Origin: Butyrivibrio fibrisolvens 16/4
GTDB lineage: Bacteria; Bacillota; Clostridia; Lachnospirales; Lachnospiraceae
Assembly: GCA_000209815.1 (NCBI GenBank)
Contig: FP929036.1
Location: 2,284,301-2,348,300, forward strand
Reading direction: 5' to 3'
Length of the DNA: 64,000 nt
Below are positions 9,069-17,642 of this stretch, piece after piece. A program made the translations under genes and the position numbers. How positions within the stretch are numbered: the stretch's first letter is position 1; every line of letters begins with the position of its first letter. The notes beneath the pieces were generated by a model. That model was not told where the DNA came from. It did not search any database and was given only the letters and a program-made list of their open reading frames with translations.

Positions 9069-10283
9069 TTATACCTCTTTCAAATTGTAAATCATAGTCA
9101 TCTGTACATTATCTTTTTTTACACCTACGATTACATCATCTGCAACGTTGGCAACAATTGATTTTTCTAATTCATCCCAGGCGCCCTGCATTCCAAGATC
9201 CTCTCCAGCCTTTTCAGCAAGAGCTTTTTTGTAATCTGTCATAGACCACATAAATCCATTGAATGCACCTGGATTCATGGCGATTCCTGCATCACAGTAG
9301 ATTCCCATTCCACCATAATTTACAACCACGCCATTAAACTTCTGATTCAGACTCATTACGCTTTCATAATTAAGGATTCCTGTCTCTACAATATCCTTAA
9401 CCTTTCCCATAAAGCCTTTTGCCATATCGTTCTTTCCTGAACTGGACATTGAAAGAATGTCATGCTTTTTGTCAGCACTCATTTTTGTAGAGCCTACAAG
9501 TCTAACGCAGCATTTTCCCTGGAATCGCTCAGCCCAAATCAGGGCATAAAAGTCACCGGTCATTTCCTTAATCATACCGATGGTTTCTTCAAAAAGAAGC
9601 TTTACGTGGATTCCATCCTTTTTCCCAAGCTTAAGCTCAGCAATTTTATCATCTACCTTTTTGTAAACATCTGCTAGATTTTCATCCACCGCAGATACAA
9701 ACATTGGGCTGGTGGATATCTTTGGTCGCTTAGAACCAACCTCTTTAAGTGAAGGAGTGAAATCCTTCCTGATTATCATAAGAGCATTGTTGTCCTTCAC
9801 TCCAACGGCTATGTCATCAGCAAGATTTGCAAGCACATTTCTTTCCAGGTTCTCCCAGGATTCCTGTGCATAAGGATCTTCCTGGCGTCTCATCATCAGC
9901 TCTGCTTCGTACTCTGCCAATGACCAGTTGGCCTTCTCAGGCTTTACAAAAGCATCCTTGATATTATCAAAGAATGTTCTGTCTGCTCCGTTCTCCCCTG
10001 ATGAAGATAACGAAAGTAATTCCTCCTGCTTGTCCGGATTCATTTTTGTCTTCATCTTAAGGCAAACGTGAGAAACTCTCTTGTTGCCATCAAGCCATAT
10101 TTCTACGGTGTCATTTTCATCTCCGATTTCCTTTGCCAGGCGAACTGCTTCTTCTGTCAAAAGATTGAAGCGAACTGCGTCTTTTCCCTCAATCCCGTTT
10201 CGAAATAAATAGTCCTCAAGAATATCATCCACTCTATCGTAATGTTCCTGAAGATTTCCAATTTGTACGTGTTCTGACTCCAT
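9069..10283 (-). CDS. Two-repeat protein, possible degenerate anti-sigma/HATPase-like partner of the STAS protein
   Basis: 404 residues, no signal or membrane segment. Seen: an internal duplication. Residues about 13-171 match about 203-398, including LLTEEAVRLAKEI / LLFEETIGMIKEM, SLSSSGEN / SMSSSGKN and WENLERNVLANLADDIAVGVK / WDELEKSIVANVADDVIVGVK. The EE-containing helix resembles the N-box of GHKL kinases, but classical G-boxes are not obvious. It is coupled to the STAS gene downstream, which suggests an anti-sigma-like partner-switching role (inference). The promoter region carries the GTGTGA repeat shared with the gene at 4.7 kb. Function unproven. Confidence 0.6.
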   Translation of the reverse strand: MESEHVQIGNLQEHYDRVDDILEDYLFRNGIEGKDAVRFNLLTEEAVRLAKEIGDENDTVEIWLDGNKRVSHVCLKMKTKMNPDKQEELLSLSSSGENGADRTFFDNIKDAFVKPEKANWSLAEYEAELMMRRQEDPYAQESWENLERNVLANLADDIAVGVKDNNALMIIRKDFTPSLKEVGSKRPKISTSPMFVSAVDENLADVYKKVDDKIAELKLGKKDGIHVKLLFEETIGMIKEMTGDFYALIWAERFQGKCCVRLVGSTKMSADKKHDILSMSSSGKNDMAKGFMGKVKDIVETGILNYESVMSLNQKFNGVVVNYGGMGIYCDAGIAMNPGAFNGFMWSMTDYKKALAEKAGEDLGMQGAWDELEKSIVANVADDVIVGVKKDNVQMTMIYNLKEV

Positions 10284-10323
10284 CTAATACCCTCCTTTTT
10301 CATTTATCTCCTGATGTGTTCAC

Positions 10324-10358
10324 ATTGTACCTCACCTTTTATCACACAAGTGTCACAC
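10324..10358 (-). promoter_or_regulatory. Promoter-like region with GTGTGA direct repeats (copy B)
   Basis: Same arrangement as at 4757-4791: two GTGTGA hexamers 11 bp apart, ATAAAAGGTG, then TACAAT (10324-10329) as a possible -10, about 40 bases before the start codon at 10283. Conservation covers the repeats and extends in part to the -10 region, suggesting a shared regulator or sigma factor. Confidence 0.55.
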
Positions 10359-10422
10359 CAGGATTACTCCCCTATAAATCACCATCTACGTGATTCAAAA
10401 ATAAAACTCATCCCCGAATATA

Positions 10423-11232
10423 TTAATAATCTTCTAAATCGTAGCTAATTTCATCCAGCTCAGCATGGAAAAATTCCGACCAGCTGTATTGATTCATATA
10501 ATCGCCAATATATTTATATTTTGAAGCATTCTTTTTCTCCAGCCAATCATACATATCGCATTCGATTCTGTCCTTTGCGATGGCCATGCTTCCTCTCTGC
10601 TTTAAAATGATTCCATCTAATTTCAAGCGACTAAAGGTATTTTGCAAATCCTGTCTTAGGTTACATAAATAAGAAAGCTTCTTGTCAGGGTCTCCATCAT
10701 CCTCCCAAAGAGAAGCTATAATTTCTCCATTAGTGGTCTGTGCACCCCTATTGTTTATAAGGATGGCCACTATTTCCTTTGTGCGCTTGTATTTAAACTC
10801 CACTGGTTTATTGTCAACAAACAGCTCGAAATTGCCAAAGGTCTGAGCAAAAACACGCTTATGCCCGTTGTAGTGCTCAGCATATCTCAGCTCATCTATC
10901 TCAGTCTTTACCTTGTCCTTTGAGGCTGGCTTTAGCATGTAGCCACTGGCGTGTAATTCCATAGCCTCATAGCCATAGTCCTTTGTCTCACTAATATAGA
11001 TGATATTGATAAAAGGATTGAGCTCCTTTAAATATTTTCCAAGCTCTAATCCATTTAAATCAGGCATATTGATGTCCAAAAAAGCCACATCGATTTCCTC
11101 TTCTCTGGCCTTTGCCAAGGCAGCAAGAGGATCATCAAAATACATAAGCTGCGCATCAGACATTACAGATTTGCAGATTTTGTTAACCTGCTCTAAATCC
11201 TTTTTATTGTCATCCACCATAATCACTTTCAT
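10423..11232 (-). CDS. Response regulator with C-terminal winged-helix (SARP/OmpR-like) domain
   Basis: 269 residues. Receiver domain 1-120: acidic pocket D7-D8, phospho-acceptor D53 in AFLDINMPDLNG, S81, and K101 in GYMLKPASK. From about residue 130 a winged-helix region (FGNFELFVDNKPVEFKYKRTKEIVAILINNRG...IIASLWED) resembles Trans_reg_C domains of SARP-type activators, followed by a helical tail. It should bind DNA when phosphorylated. No histidine kinase gene is nearby, so it is an orphan. Its ATG overlaps the stop of the upstream gene (TAATG), so the two are co-translated. Confidence 0.85.
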   Translation of the reverse strand: MKVIMVDDNKKDLEQVNKICKSVMSDAQLMYFDDPLAALAKAREEEIDVAFLDINMPDLNGLELGKYLKELNPFINIIYISETKDYGYEAMELHASGYMLKPASKDKVKTEIDELRYAEHYNGHKRVFAQTFGNFELFVDNKPVEFKYKRTKEIVAILINNRGAQTTNGEIIASLWEDDGDPDKKLSYLCNLRQDLQNTFSRLKLDGIILKQRGSMAIAKDRIECDMYDWLEKKNASKYKYIGDYMNQYSWSEFFHAELDEISYDLEDY

Positions 11233-11735
11233 TACAGCTCACCTCCCCCGAGGCTAACTGATGAAGTTTTCTGATTCAGTCGCTGCTCTCTAGTCATATT
11301 AAGTGGTGAAGGCTCACCTACGATAAGGGTCTTTCCTTCATTTAATGCTGATTCGTGCAACATACCGCAATTAAGATCTGCAATAACAAGTGCTGCAAAT
11401 CTATCATAATTATCATCATCGATAACTGGAAAATGATGCTTCATTCTGTACCAATGCTCACTGTCATAACCTACGCTGCCGATATACAGCCTGTCTGCGG
11501 TATCTGCCACATCGTCAACATCAGCGTATGGTGCATTTTGTAATTTTGTGTCCTCACAAAAAAGAACTGCGTAAACACGCAGTATCTTTTCTCTAAGAGA
11601 CTCCTCGTGTCCATCCTTAGCCACCTTACCAGTTTTCTCGTCCATAAGCTGGTAATAATAATCCTGAGCCTCTTCACTTTCTTCAAATTTAATCAAAGCA
11701 TCATAGAATCTTCTATCGATAAGCTTTTTTTCCAT
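11232..11735 (-). CDS. Hypothetical protein coupled to the response regulator
   Basis: 167 residues, acidic, soluble, no signal peptide and no family recognised. It contains EKILRVYAVLFCEDTKLQ, YDSEHWYRMKHHFPVIDDDNYDRFAALVIADL and a serine/glycine-rich end. Its last codon overlaps the response regulator start by one base, which implies a shared function, perhaps a sensor or adaptor (inference). The preceding DUF1934 gene ends 19 bases upstream. Confidence 0.65.
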   Translation of the reverse strand: MEKKLIDRRFYDALIKFEESEEAQDYYYQLMDEKTGKVAKDGHEESLREKILRVYAVLFCEDTKLQNAPYADVDDVADTADRLYIGSVGYDSEHWYRMKHHFPVIDDDNYDRFAALVIADLNCGMLHESALNEGKTLIVGEPSPLNMTREQRLNQKTSSVSLGGGEL

Positions 11736-11754
11736 AATTCCCCCCGCATAGTTA

Positions 11755-12165
11755 TTAAAATGAAATTTCGATATTCATTGAAGTCCTGATTGGGTCTCCC
11801 CCTGTTAATATGTCATAGTCCAATTGAAGCTTTATGTTTCCTTCAGTCTCTACCACCTTATAATTTCTGGTAAAGATTCCAAGATTCAAATCTCCCATTG
11901 GTGTGCTGTACACATTATCAGTTTTCTTTCCAGGCATAAGTGTAAGCTTGGAATTAAGGGCCCCCTTCTGAGTCATTGAAAGACTGCGTCTATCAAATGA
12001 AATCAGACAACTAATCTCTCCATCCTCACTAGGACGCTGATAAGAGAGATAGCGTTTACCTTCTCTCTCCGCCAACTCTCCCATATATTCCTGATTAGTT
12101 GTCTCGTTATCTCCACCCATTTTCTGGCTGGATTGTAGATATATTTTACATTGATTTTTAATCAT
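11755..12165 (-). CDS. DUF1934 family beta-barrel protein
   Basis: 136 residues. Pattern of the DUF1934 (YwiB-like, calycin-fold) family: short strands, GKRYLSYQRP, MTQKGALNSKLTLMPGKKTDNVYSTPMGDL, then LQLDYDILTGGDPIRTSMNIEI. Cytoplasmic, biochemical role unknown in the family. It starts 3 bases after the gntR stop, so the set ispE-gntR-DUF1934 and the two genes after it probably form one long transcript. Confidence 0.75.
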   Translation of the reverse strand: MIKNQCKIYLQSSQKMGGDNETTNQEYMGELAEREGKRYLSYQRPSEDGEISCLISFDRRSLSMTQKGALNSKLTLMPGKKTDNVYSTPMGDLNLGIFTRNYKVVETEGNIKLQLDYDILTGGDPIRTSMNIEISF

Positions 12166-12168
12166 ATA

Positions 12169-12852
12169 TTATTTCTGCTCTCTAATCACTTCTCGCACTG
12201 CATTGATCTGATTTGAAAGGTGTGTATGCATAATATTCTTTAAGAAATCCACGTCTCTTCTGGCAAAGCCATCGATGATAGCTCTGTGCTCCTCAATAAG
12301 CTGAGCATAAACTGAAGGATTCTTTACATACTCATATCTGTATCGATACATCTGCTCCCTTGCGGAATTAATAATGTTTTCAAGCTTTGGATTTGCAGCT
12401 GCTGCATAAATCACATCGTGAAAAGCCTCGTCCGCCTCTACTACATGGCGAACATCATCCTTCTTGGTAGCTGCCTCAAAAGCCTTCATTGCCTCTTTAA
12501 GATCTACGAACTGGGCATCAGTCATACGCTCGCAGGCACAGCCTACAGCAAGTGCATCAAGGGCATCCCTAACCTCTAACACGTCCTGTAAATCCTTTTC
12601 TGTCATCTTGGCAACCTGTGCGCCCTTACGAGGAATAGTAACTGCCAGGCCTTCCTGCTCCAGCATTCTAATAGCCTCTCTGATTGGTGTACGGCTAACC
12701 CCTAGCTTAGTAGCAAGATGCATCTCCATCAGACGCTCTCCTGGCTTTAATTCCCCCTTTAAAATTGCGTCACGCAAAGTGTTAAATACCACATCCCTAA
12801 GTGGTAAATAATCATCCATCTGTAGTGTAAGATTCTCAGTCATTTTCCCCAC
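12169..12852 (-). CDS. GntR-family transcriptional regulator (FadR/FCD type)
   Basis: 227 residues. N-terminal winged HTH (ILKGELKPGERLMEMHLA; LGVSRTPIREAIRMLEQEGL, about residues 30-68), then an all-helical FCD ligand domain with metal-site His/Asp residues (DEAFHDVIY; EEHRAIIDGFARRD). Ligand not predictable. Start is uncertain: GTG at 12850-12852 is only four bases from AGGAGG, ATG at 12841-12843 is 13 bases away. It lies 11 bases after ispE and is probably transcribed with it. Confidence 0.88.
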   Translation of the reverse strand: MGKMTENLTLQMDDYLPLRDVVFNTLRDAILKGELKPGERLMEMHLATKLGVSRTPIREAIRMLEQEGLAVTIPRKGAQVAKMTEKDLQDVLEVRDALDALAVGCACERMTDAQFVDLKEAMKAFEAATKKDDVRHVVEADEAFHDVIYAAAANPKLENIINSAREQMYRYRYEYVKNPSVYAQLIEEHRAIIDGFARRDVDFLKNIMHTHLSNQINAVREVIREQK

Positions 12853-12863
12853 ATTACCTCCTT

Positions 12864-13736
12864 CTAATGGTTGTTGAACAACGTTGTAAGATAAAGCTGC
12901 TTCACCATACCAGTTTTTGTCAGAGCTTCCTTTGCTGCTCTGGCAGTTTTATTATCCTCAAAAAATCCAAATACTGTAGGGCCGCTGCCACTCATCATGG
13001 CACCTACAGCACCATTATCAAGCATATTCTGCTTGATGTCTGCAATAATAGGATGCATTGGAATAGTAACCTCCTCCAACACATTTCCCATATGTGAGCA
13101 CAGTGCCTTTAGGTCCTGTGCCTTAATATCTGAAATAAGCTGATCAATATCAGGATGCTTTACAGAATCGAATGTTGCATCCAAATCCTGATAAACCTGC
13201 TTTGTAGAAACTGATATGCCAGGTTTTGCAATAAGAACCGGGCATTTAATCATTGGAGGAAGCGGACTAAGCACCTCGCCAATGCCTTCTGCCAAGGCGG
13301 TTCCTCTCATTACACAGTAAGGAACATCTGCACCAAGCTTTACACCTCGTTCCATCAAATCCTGCTTTGAAAGTCCAAGATTAAACAGTCTGTTTACCGC
13401 AAATAAAACTGCAGCTCCATCTGTAGAGCCGCCTGCCATACCTGCTGCAACAGGGATGTGCTTTTCCAGCTTAATTTCTACACCTTCTTTTATATCAAAC
13501 TCCTGAATGAGAAGCTTTGCTGCCTTTATACATAAATTATCATCGTTAACCGGAAGGAATTTAAGGTTGGTGGTCATTGTAATTGATCCATCCTTAACCC
13601 TAGTGACTGTAAGCTTATCAAAGAGATTAACTGTCTGCATAATCATGCGAACCTCGTGATAGCCGTCGTCCCTGATTCCTGTAACATCAAGACCGATGTT
13701 AATTTTAGCTAACGCTTTTACCTCAATACTATCCAT
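12864..13736 (-). CDS. ispE: 4-(cytidine 5'-diphospho)-2-C-methyl-D-erythritol kinase
   Basis: GHMP kinase of the MEP isoprenoid pathway; phosphorylates CDP-ME at the 2-hydroxyl. 290 residues. Seen: KALAKINIGLDV (6-17), GYHEVRMIMQTV, the ATP loop PVAAGMAGGSTDGAAVL and MMSGSGPTVFGFF. I chose ATG 13734-13736; an upstream in-frame ATG at 13754 overlaps the GGAGG that serves as the ribosome site. Starts a likely operon with gntR; promoter at 13809-13837. Confidence 0.93.
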   Translation of the reverse strand: MDSIEVKALAKINIGLDVTGIRDDGYHEVRMIMQTVNLFDKLTVTRVKDGSITMTTNLKFLPVNDDNLCIKAAKLLIQEFDIKEGVEIKLEKHIPVAAGMAGGSTDGAAVLFAVNRLFNLGLSKQDLMERGVKLGADVPYCVMRGTALAEGIGEVLSPLPPMIKCPVLIAKPGISVSTKQVYQDLDATFDSVKHPDIDQLISDIKAQDLKALCSHMGNVLEEVTIPMHPIIADIKQNMLDNGAVGAMMSGSGPTVFGFFEDNKTARAAKEALTKTGMVKQLYLTTLFNNH

Positions 13737-13808
13737 ATCTAATAGAGCCTCCATGCAAAATTGTACGCTTATGTATTTTGCACTTATTTGTTTTTTGTAT
13801 ACTACTAA

Positions 13809-13837
13809 ATTTTAACAAAGTGCGTTAATATTTACAA
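13809..13837 (-). promoter_or_regulatory. Promoter for ispE
   Basis: Minus strand: -35 TTGTAA (13832-13837), 17-nt spacer, -10 TAAAAT (13809-13814), about 70 bases before the ispE start. Close to vegetative consensus. Confidence 0.6.
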
Positions 13838-13870
13838 GAATTATGTATTAAAATAAATACAATCTATATG

Positions 13871-13897
13871 TAAAATTTATCAACTAGTGACCGATAA
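13871..13897 (+). promoter_or_regulatory. Sigma-28 (FliA/SigD) promoter
   Basis: TAAAATTT (13871-13878), exactly 11 bases, ACCGATAA (13890-13897). The established sigma-28 consensus is TAAAGTTT-N11-GCCGATAA, so 14 of 16 defined positions match with exact spacing. It points to the plus-strand gene at 13963, placing it in the motility/late flagellar regulon. Confidence 0.85.
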
Positions 13898-13962
13898 AAG
13901 ATTAGGAAAAGGATTTCCAGTTGGTTCGGTAATTTGGCCACAGAAACAAGGAGGTTTTTACT

Positions 13963-14622
13963 ATGGATGTTAATATTCTAAATAGCGTTAGTTCTAACGT
14001 TGCCACGACTTATAACAAGCCCGAAGAGGCTACTGAATCTAAAAAGGACACCCCTGAAGTTGCTAAAAGTGAAGATAAAAGTAAATTTTCTGATGAAGCT
14101 GCAGTTTACGAGAAATCTAAAGAGGATTCTGTAGTTACTTCCGAGAACAAACCAAAGATTGACCGTCAGGCTCTTGTTCAACAGCTAAAAGCTGATCAGG
14201 AAAAGATGATGAACAATCTTATGGAAATTGTCAAAAAGACAATTTCTGGGCAGGGAAGCTCTTTTGCTATTGCATCTCAGGATGATATGTGGAAATTCCT
14301 GGCATCAGGCAATTTCACCGCAGATGCTGACACCATTGCAAAGGCAAAAGAAGACATTTCTGAAGATGGTTATTGGGGTGTAGAAAAGACTTCTGATAGA
14401 ATCTTAGAATTTGCCAAAGCACTTTCTGGCGACGATCCTGCACAGGCAGATAAATTATTAGACGCTTTCAAGAAAGGCTACGAGCAGGCTACCGGTACCT
14501 GGGGCAAGGAGCTTCCAGATATCTCTTCTAAGACCTATGACGCAGTTCTAAAGAAATTCGACGCTTGGAAGAATGGAACAGAAACAAAACCTGAGGACAG
14601 CGCCATCACAACAGAAGGATAA
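13963..14622 (+). CDS. Hypothetical soluble protein under sigma-28 control
   Basis: 219 residues, no signal peptide or membrane span. The first 65 residues are low-complexity and charged (Lys/Glu/Ser/Thr rich), likely disordered; the rest is helical, with DISEDGYWGVEKTSDRILEFAKAL and a DAFKKGYEQATGTWGKELPDIS stretch. AAGGAGG lies seven bases before the ATG. A sigma-28 promoter upstream suggests a flagellar, chemotaxis or motility-linked role (inference). No domain recognised; monocistronic, ended by a strong terminator. Confidence 0.8.
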   Translation: MDVNILNSVSSNVATTYNKPEEATESKKDTPEVAKSEDKSKFSDEAAVYEKSKEDSVVTSENKPKIDRQALVQQLKADQEKMMNNLMEIVKKTISGQGSSFAIASQDDMWKFLASGNFTADADTIAKAKEDISEDGYWGVEKTSDRILEFAKALSGDDPAQADKLLDAFKKGYEQATGTWGKELPDISSKTYDAVLKKFDAWKNGTETKPEDSAITTEG

Positions 14623-14652
14623 GAAGTTTATCAAATATATAATACAAAATAA

Positions 14653-14685
14653 CCCTCCTCTGTTTTATCAGAGGAGGGATTTTTT
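14653..14685 (+). terminator. Terminator between convergent genes
   Basis: CCCTCCTCTG / CAGAGGAGGG stem (14653-14678) with a six-base loop and six T on the plus strand (14680-14685). Terminates the sigma-28 gene and overlaps the end of the acyl-AMP ligase gene on the other strand. Confidence 0.85.
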
Positions 14686-16083
14686 ATCGCTTAATCTTTC
14701 CTGTTGCTGTCTTTTCAAGTGGCTCGTGAACAATGTTCTTTTTGTAGATACGCTTAAAGATTGGTAAGCGAGTGTTCAATTCGTTGATGTATTCAAGGAC
14801 TGCATCATCGTGTCCTTCTGATGTAAATACTGTGGTGCAGATTCTATCGTTTTCTGCAAACACCTTACATTCCTGAATAAATTCGCATTTATAAAGCTCT
14901 TTTTCAAGCTCTTCTGGGCTTACGTTCTCTCCGCCTGAAAGAATGATAAGATTCTTCTTACGACCTGTAATGTAAACATAGCCTTCATCATCAATATAAC
15001 CTAAATCACCAGTATGAAGAATTCCATCAATAATAGACTTCTTTGTCTCTTCTTCATTTTTGTAATAGCCCTTCATAACGCTAGGACTCTTTACGCAAAT
15101 TTCGTCATCGATAATAGAAACCTCAACACAATTATCTGGGCGACCAACTGATTTAAGATGATTTTGGCAATCAAAATTAAATGTAATGTTTCCGCTGCTT
15201 TCTGACATACCGTAGTACTGGCCATAGTGAATTCCATTTTCCAAGAAGAGCTCAACTGTATTTACATCAATTGGTGCACCTGCTGTAATGACAAGCTTCA
15301 TCTGACCTAAGCGTTCTAGCTTACCTCTTAGAATTGATTTCTTCCAAAGATTAAGTGTGGCTGGAATAACTGCAGCTACATCAATAACCTCATTTTCAAG
15401 GTCCATAAGCACATTTCCTGGATTCTTGCTAAGGTATGTAGCACATCCCTTTTCGAAATGTGTTACCCAGCTAAGAAGTCCACCTATATGATAAAATGGA
15501 AAATTTGTATATACTCTTAAATTATGATCATCCATTGGCACATTATCATCAAATAATGTTTTTTCAATTTCAAACATATTTCCAGCTGAAAGAACTACAC
15601 CCTTTGGTCTTCCTGTGGTACCGGAAGTGTAAATCATAAAAGCAGCTTTATTTTTTCGTCTTCAGCAAAATCCTTTAATTCTATCTTGCCACCATTATCC
15701 TTAAGGAAATCTGTAAGTGAAAGAAGCTCAATTTTAGTAGACAAGCTAGCTAACATATCATTATCAGTAATTACACACGCTAGCTCTGCATTTTCTATTT
15801 CATAATTAAGTGTATCAATGCTCTCACGAATATTAAGAGGAACTGCGATACCTCTGCTAAATACAATGGCAGTGACTAAAGCTACATATTCGTATGTACT
15901 ATTGCAAAGAATACCTATTCTCTTTCCTTTTACATCCCCCATCTTCTGAGACAGGTTGTATGCACAGATTTCTGCCTCCTGAAAGAATCTTTCAAAGGAA
16001 ATATCAAAAGTATTTTCTCCATCTAATACTCTATATGCAGTCTGACCGCCATAGTTTTTACCATTTTCGATAAATCTAACCAT
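14684..16083 (-). CDS. Acyl-CoA synthetase/AMP-forming ligase, frameshifted as read
   Basis: ANL-superfamily adenylation enzyme that activates a carboxylic acid as acyl-AMP. Read literally it is two ORFs (14684-15637 and 15634-16083). Adding one A in the run 15651-15656 joins them into 466 residues reading DEKNKAAFMIYTSGTTGRPKG, the expected core motif. Also seen: YYGMSESSG, HTGDLGYIDDEGYVYITGRKKN and the C-terminal catalytic lysine in TATGKIKR. It follows a carrier-protein gene and an integral-membrane acyltransferase, so it probably loads an acyl group on that carrier, much as DltA loads DltC. The substrate is unknown. Confidence 0.85.
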
Positions 16084-16106
16084 TAAAAATTACTCCCTAC
16101 AAACAT

Positions 16107-16147
16107 TGACTTTCTGCCACGCACCATTGGCTTGCAACAGAAAGTCA
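16107..16147 (-). other. Intercistronic hairpin between carrier protein and ligase genes
   Basis: TGACTTTCTG (16107-16116) is perfectly complementary to CAGAAAGTCA (16138-16147), with a partly pairing 21-base loop. No U-tract follows on the minus strand, so it is more likely an mRNA processing or stability element than a terminator. Confidence 0.5.
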
Positions 16148-16163
16148 TAATTTTAATATTATT

Positions 16164-16394
16164 TTATTTTTCAGAAATAAGCTTTACCATATCGCTGACT
16201 GTCTCAACCTTTAATAATTCCTGCTCTGCCACCTTGATTGAAAACTCCTTTTCAATCTTTGATACGATAGACATAATCTCTAACGAAGATAAATCTAAAT
16301 CATCCATAAATGAGCTAGTCTCTTCGATTTCATCCTGAGGAATATCAGCCACATCCTCAATAATTTTTGCAATCTTCTCGAATACTTCTTCCAT
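16164..16394 (-). CDS. Acyl carrier protein
   Basis: 76 residues, acidic four-helix carrier. The phosphopantetheine site is DLDLSSLEIM, with Ser36 the likely attachment site; the usual DSL triplet is SSL here. Its start is immediately after the acyltransferase stop and it precedes the adenylation enzyme, so the three genes form one operon (acyltransferase, carrier, ligase). The role is probably to shuttle an activated acyl group to the membrane enzyme rather than general fatty acid synthesis, because no fab genes are near (inference). Confidence 0.88.
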   Translation of the reverse strand: MEEVFEKIAKIIEDVADIPQDEIEETSSFMDDLDLSSLEIMSIVSKIEKEFSIKVAEQELLKVETVSDMVKLISEK

Positions 16395-17509
16395 TTACTC
16401 ATCCTCCATATCTTTATTCTTATTCATTATCTTTTTGAAAAAGCGACCTTTGAACCAAAGGAAACCATATACCATGGCCAAATCAATAATTACTCTGGTA
16501 ATAATCAAAATAAGATTTCTCTGCCATACTGGTCCCTGCCAATATTTCTCCACAAACCATTCCTGAAAATACAGACCAAATGCCTGAAGCTCGATAGAAT
16601 GGGCACAAAGCACGTATAAAGAATTTCTTCCAATATTTCTAAACCAATTAGCAACAGGGCCTTCGTGTCTATTTAAAAGCAATGACCAGTAAATAACGCC
16701 TAGAGATACAACTCCATAAGTGAATATACAAAGTGGTCCAACTGAATACATCAAATAAGCCATATTGTATACACCGCCTAAGCCCTTAAAGAGGAAGTAT
16801 GCAAACAATGCCACTAGTGATACAAGAATCCCCTTCTTTCTGGTGGTAATTGATGTGAAGAACTTTCCTTTTTTTGTAAGATATCCAATGCAAAGATACA
16901 ACACTGTAATGCATGACTGAGATAATGCAAAAGGAAGGCCAGGAGCAAACATCATACTCCAGCCTATACAAGCTATTACACTGGCTGCAATTAATAATTT
17001 CTTCCCTGAAAGATAATGTAAAAGCTGATTAAAAATCAAACTACCAATTACTAATGCAACAAGGAACCAACATGGGCCGCAAGGGCTAAGCATATATTTT
17101 CCAATAAAAATAGGCTTAGTAACACCCAATAGTGCCCCGAGGAAATATAAGCCTGTAGCTTTTATGGTTTCTTTTATACTGCGATGTATGAAGTAATATA
17201 CACCCAAATGCAATGTGCATGTAATGACAATAGTAACTAAAAACGGAATAATAATAGTCTTATAAAGTCTATTGAAGCACTTTTTGAAATCAGTTTTTCT
17301 AAAACCGTATCCACTAACAACAAGAAGTGCAGGCATAGCCGCCTCTCCAACAAAAGTACCGATTACAGCCCAAAAATAAGAAAAAGCACTACTGTCATAA
17401 TTATCTGTAAGACCACGAGTGTGGCCAATAATCATACTAAGTAATACAGCCCCTTTTAATAGATCAAACATACCAAGGGTATTTTTGATTACAAATTTCT
17501 CTTTTTCAT
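16395..17509 (-). CDS. Membrane acyltransferase (acyltransferase-3 type), frameshifted near the start
   Basis: Polytopic membrane protein with about ten spans. Read literally, the frame opens at 17471 (MFDLLKGAVLLSMIIGHTRG). But an ATG at 17507-17509 with a good AGGAG (17516-17520) reads only MKKRNL before a stop; adding one A in 17502-17506 gives MKKEKFVIKNTLG running in frame into MFDLLKG, 371 residues. The early FDLLKG...GHT motif supplies the conserved His of this family, which transfers acyl groups to extracellular glycans or lipids. With the carrier and adenylating enzyme it resembles the logic of the dlt system. Confidence 0.8.
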
Positions 17510-17528
17510 ATTATTCTCCTAATATTTA

Positions 17529-17552
17529 TTGCGTATTATCATTTTTACGCAA
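17529..17552 (-). promoter_or_regulatory. Inverted repeat in the acyltransferase leader
   Basis: TTGCGTA (17529-17535) and TACGCAA (17546-17552) are perfect inverted arms around a ten-base centre. It lies just downstream of the -10 and before the ribosome site, so it could be a repressor operator or an mRNA leader hairpin. Confidence 0.45.
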
Positions 17553-17562
17553 AATCGCTATT

Positions 17563-17591
17563 ATTATATCTTTAAATCATTTTTTATTCAA
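17563..17591 (-). promoter_or_regulatory. Promoter for the acyltransferase/carrier/ligase operon
   Basis: Minus strand: -35 TTGAAT (17586-17591), 17-nt spacer, -10 TATAAT (17563-17568). It follows directly after the terminator of the HD-GYP gene and precedes the ATG at 17509 by about 53 bases. Confidence 0.75.
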
Positions 17592-17592
17592 T

Positions 17593-17632
17593 AAAAAAGA
17601 ATGCCGAATTTCTCTCAAAATTCGGCATTCTT
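17593..17632 (-). terminator. Terminator after the HD-GYP gene
   Basis: Fifteen-base perfect arms AAGAATGCCGAATTT / AAATTCGGCATTCTT (17597-17632) with a T-tract on the minus strand (17593-17598). Ends the HD-GYP transcript. Confidence 0.85.
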
Positions 17633-17642
17633 GTATGTATTT

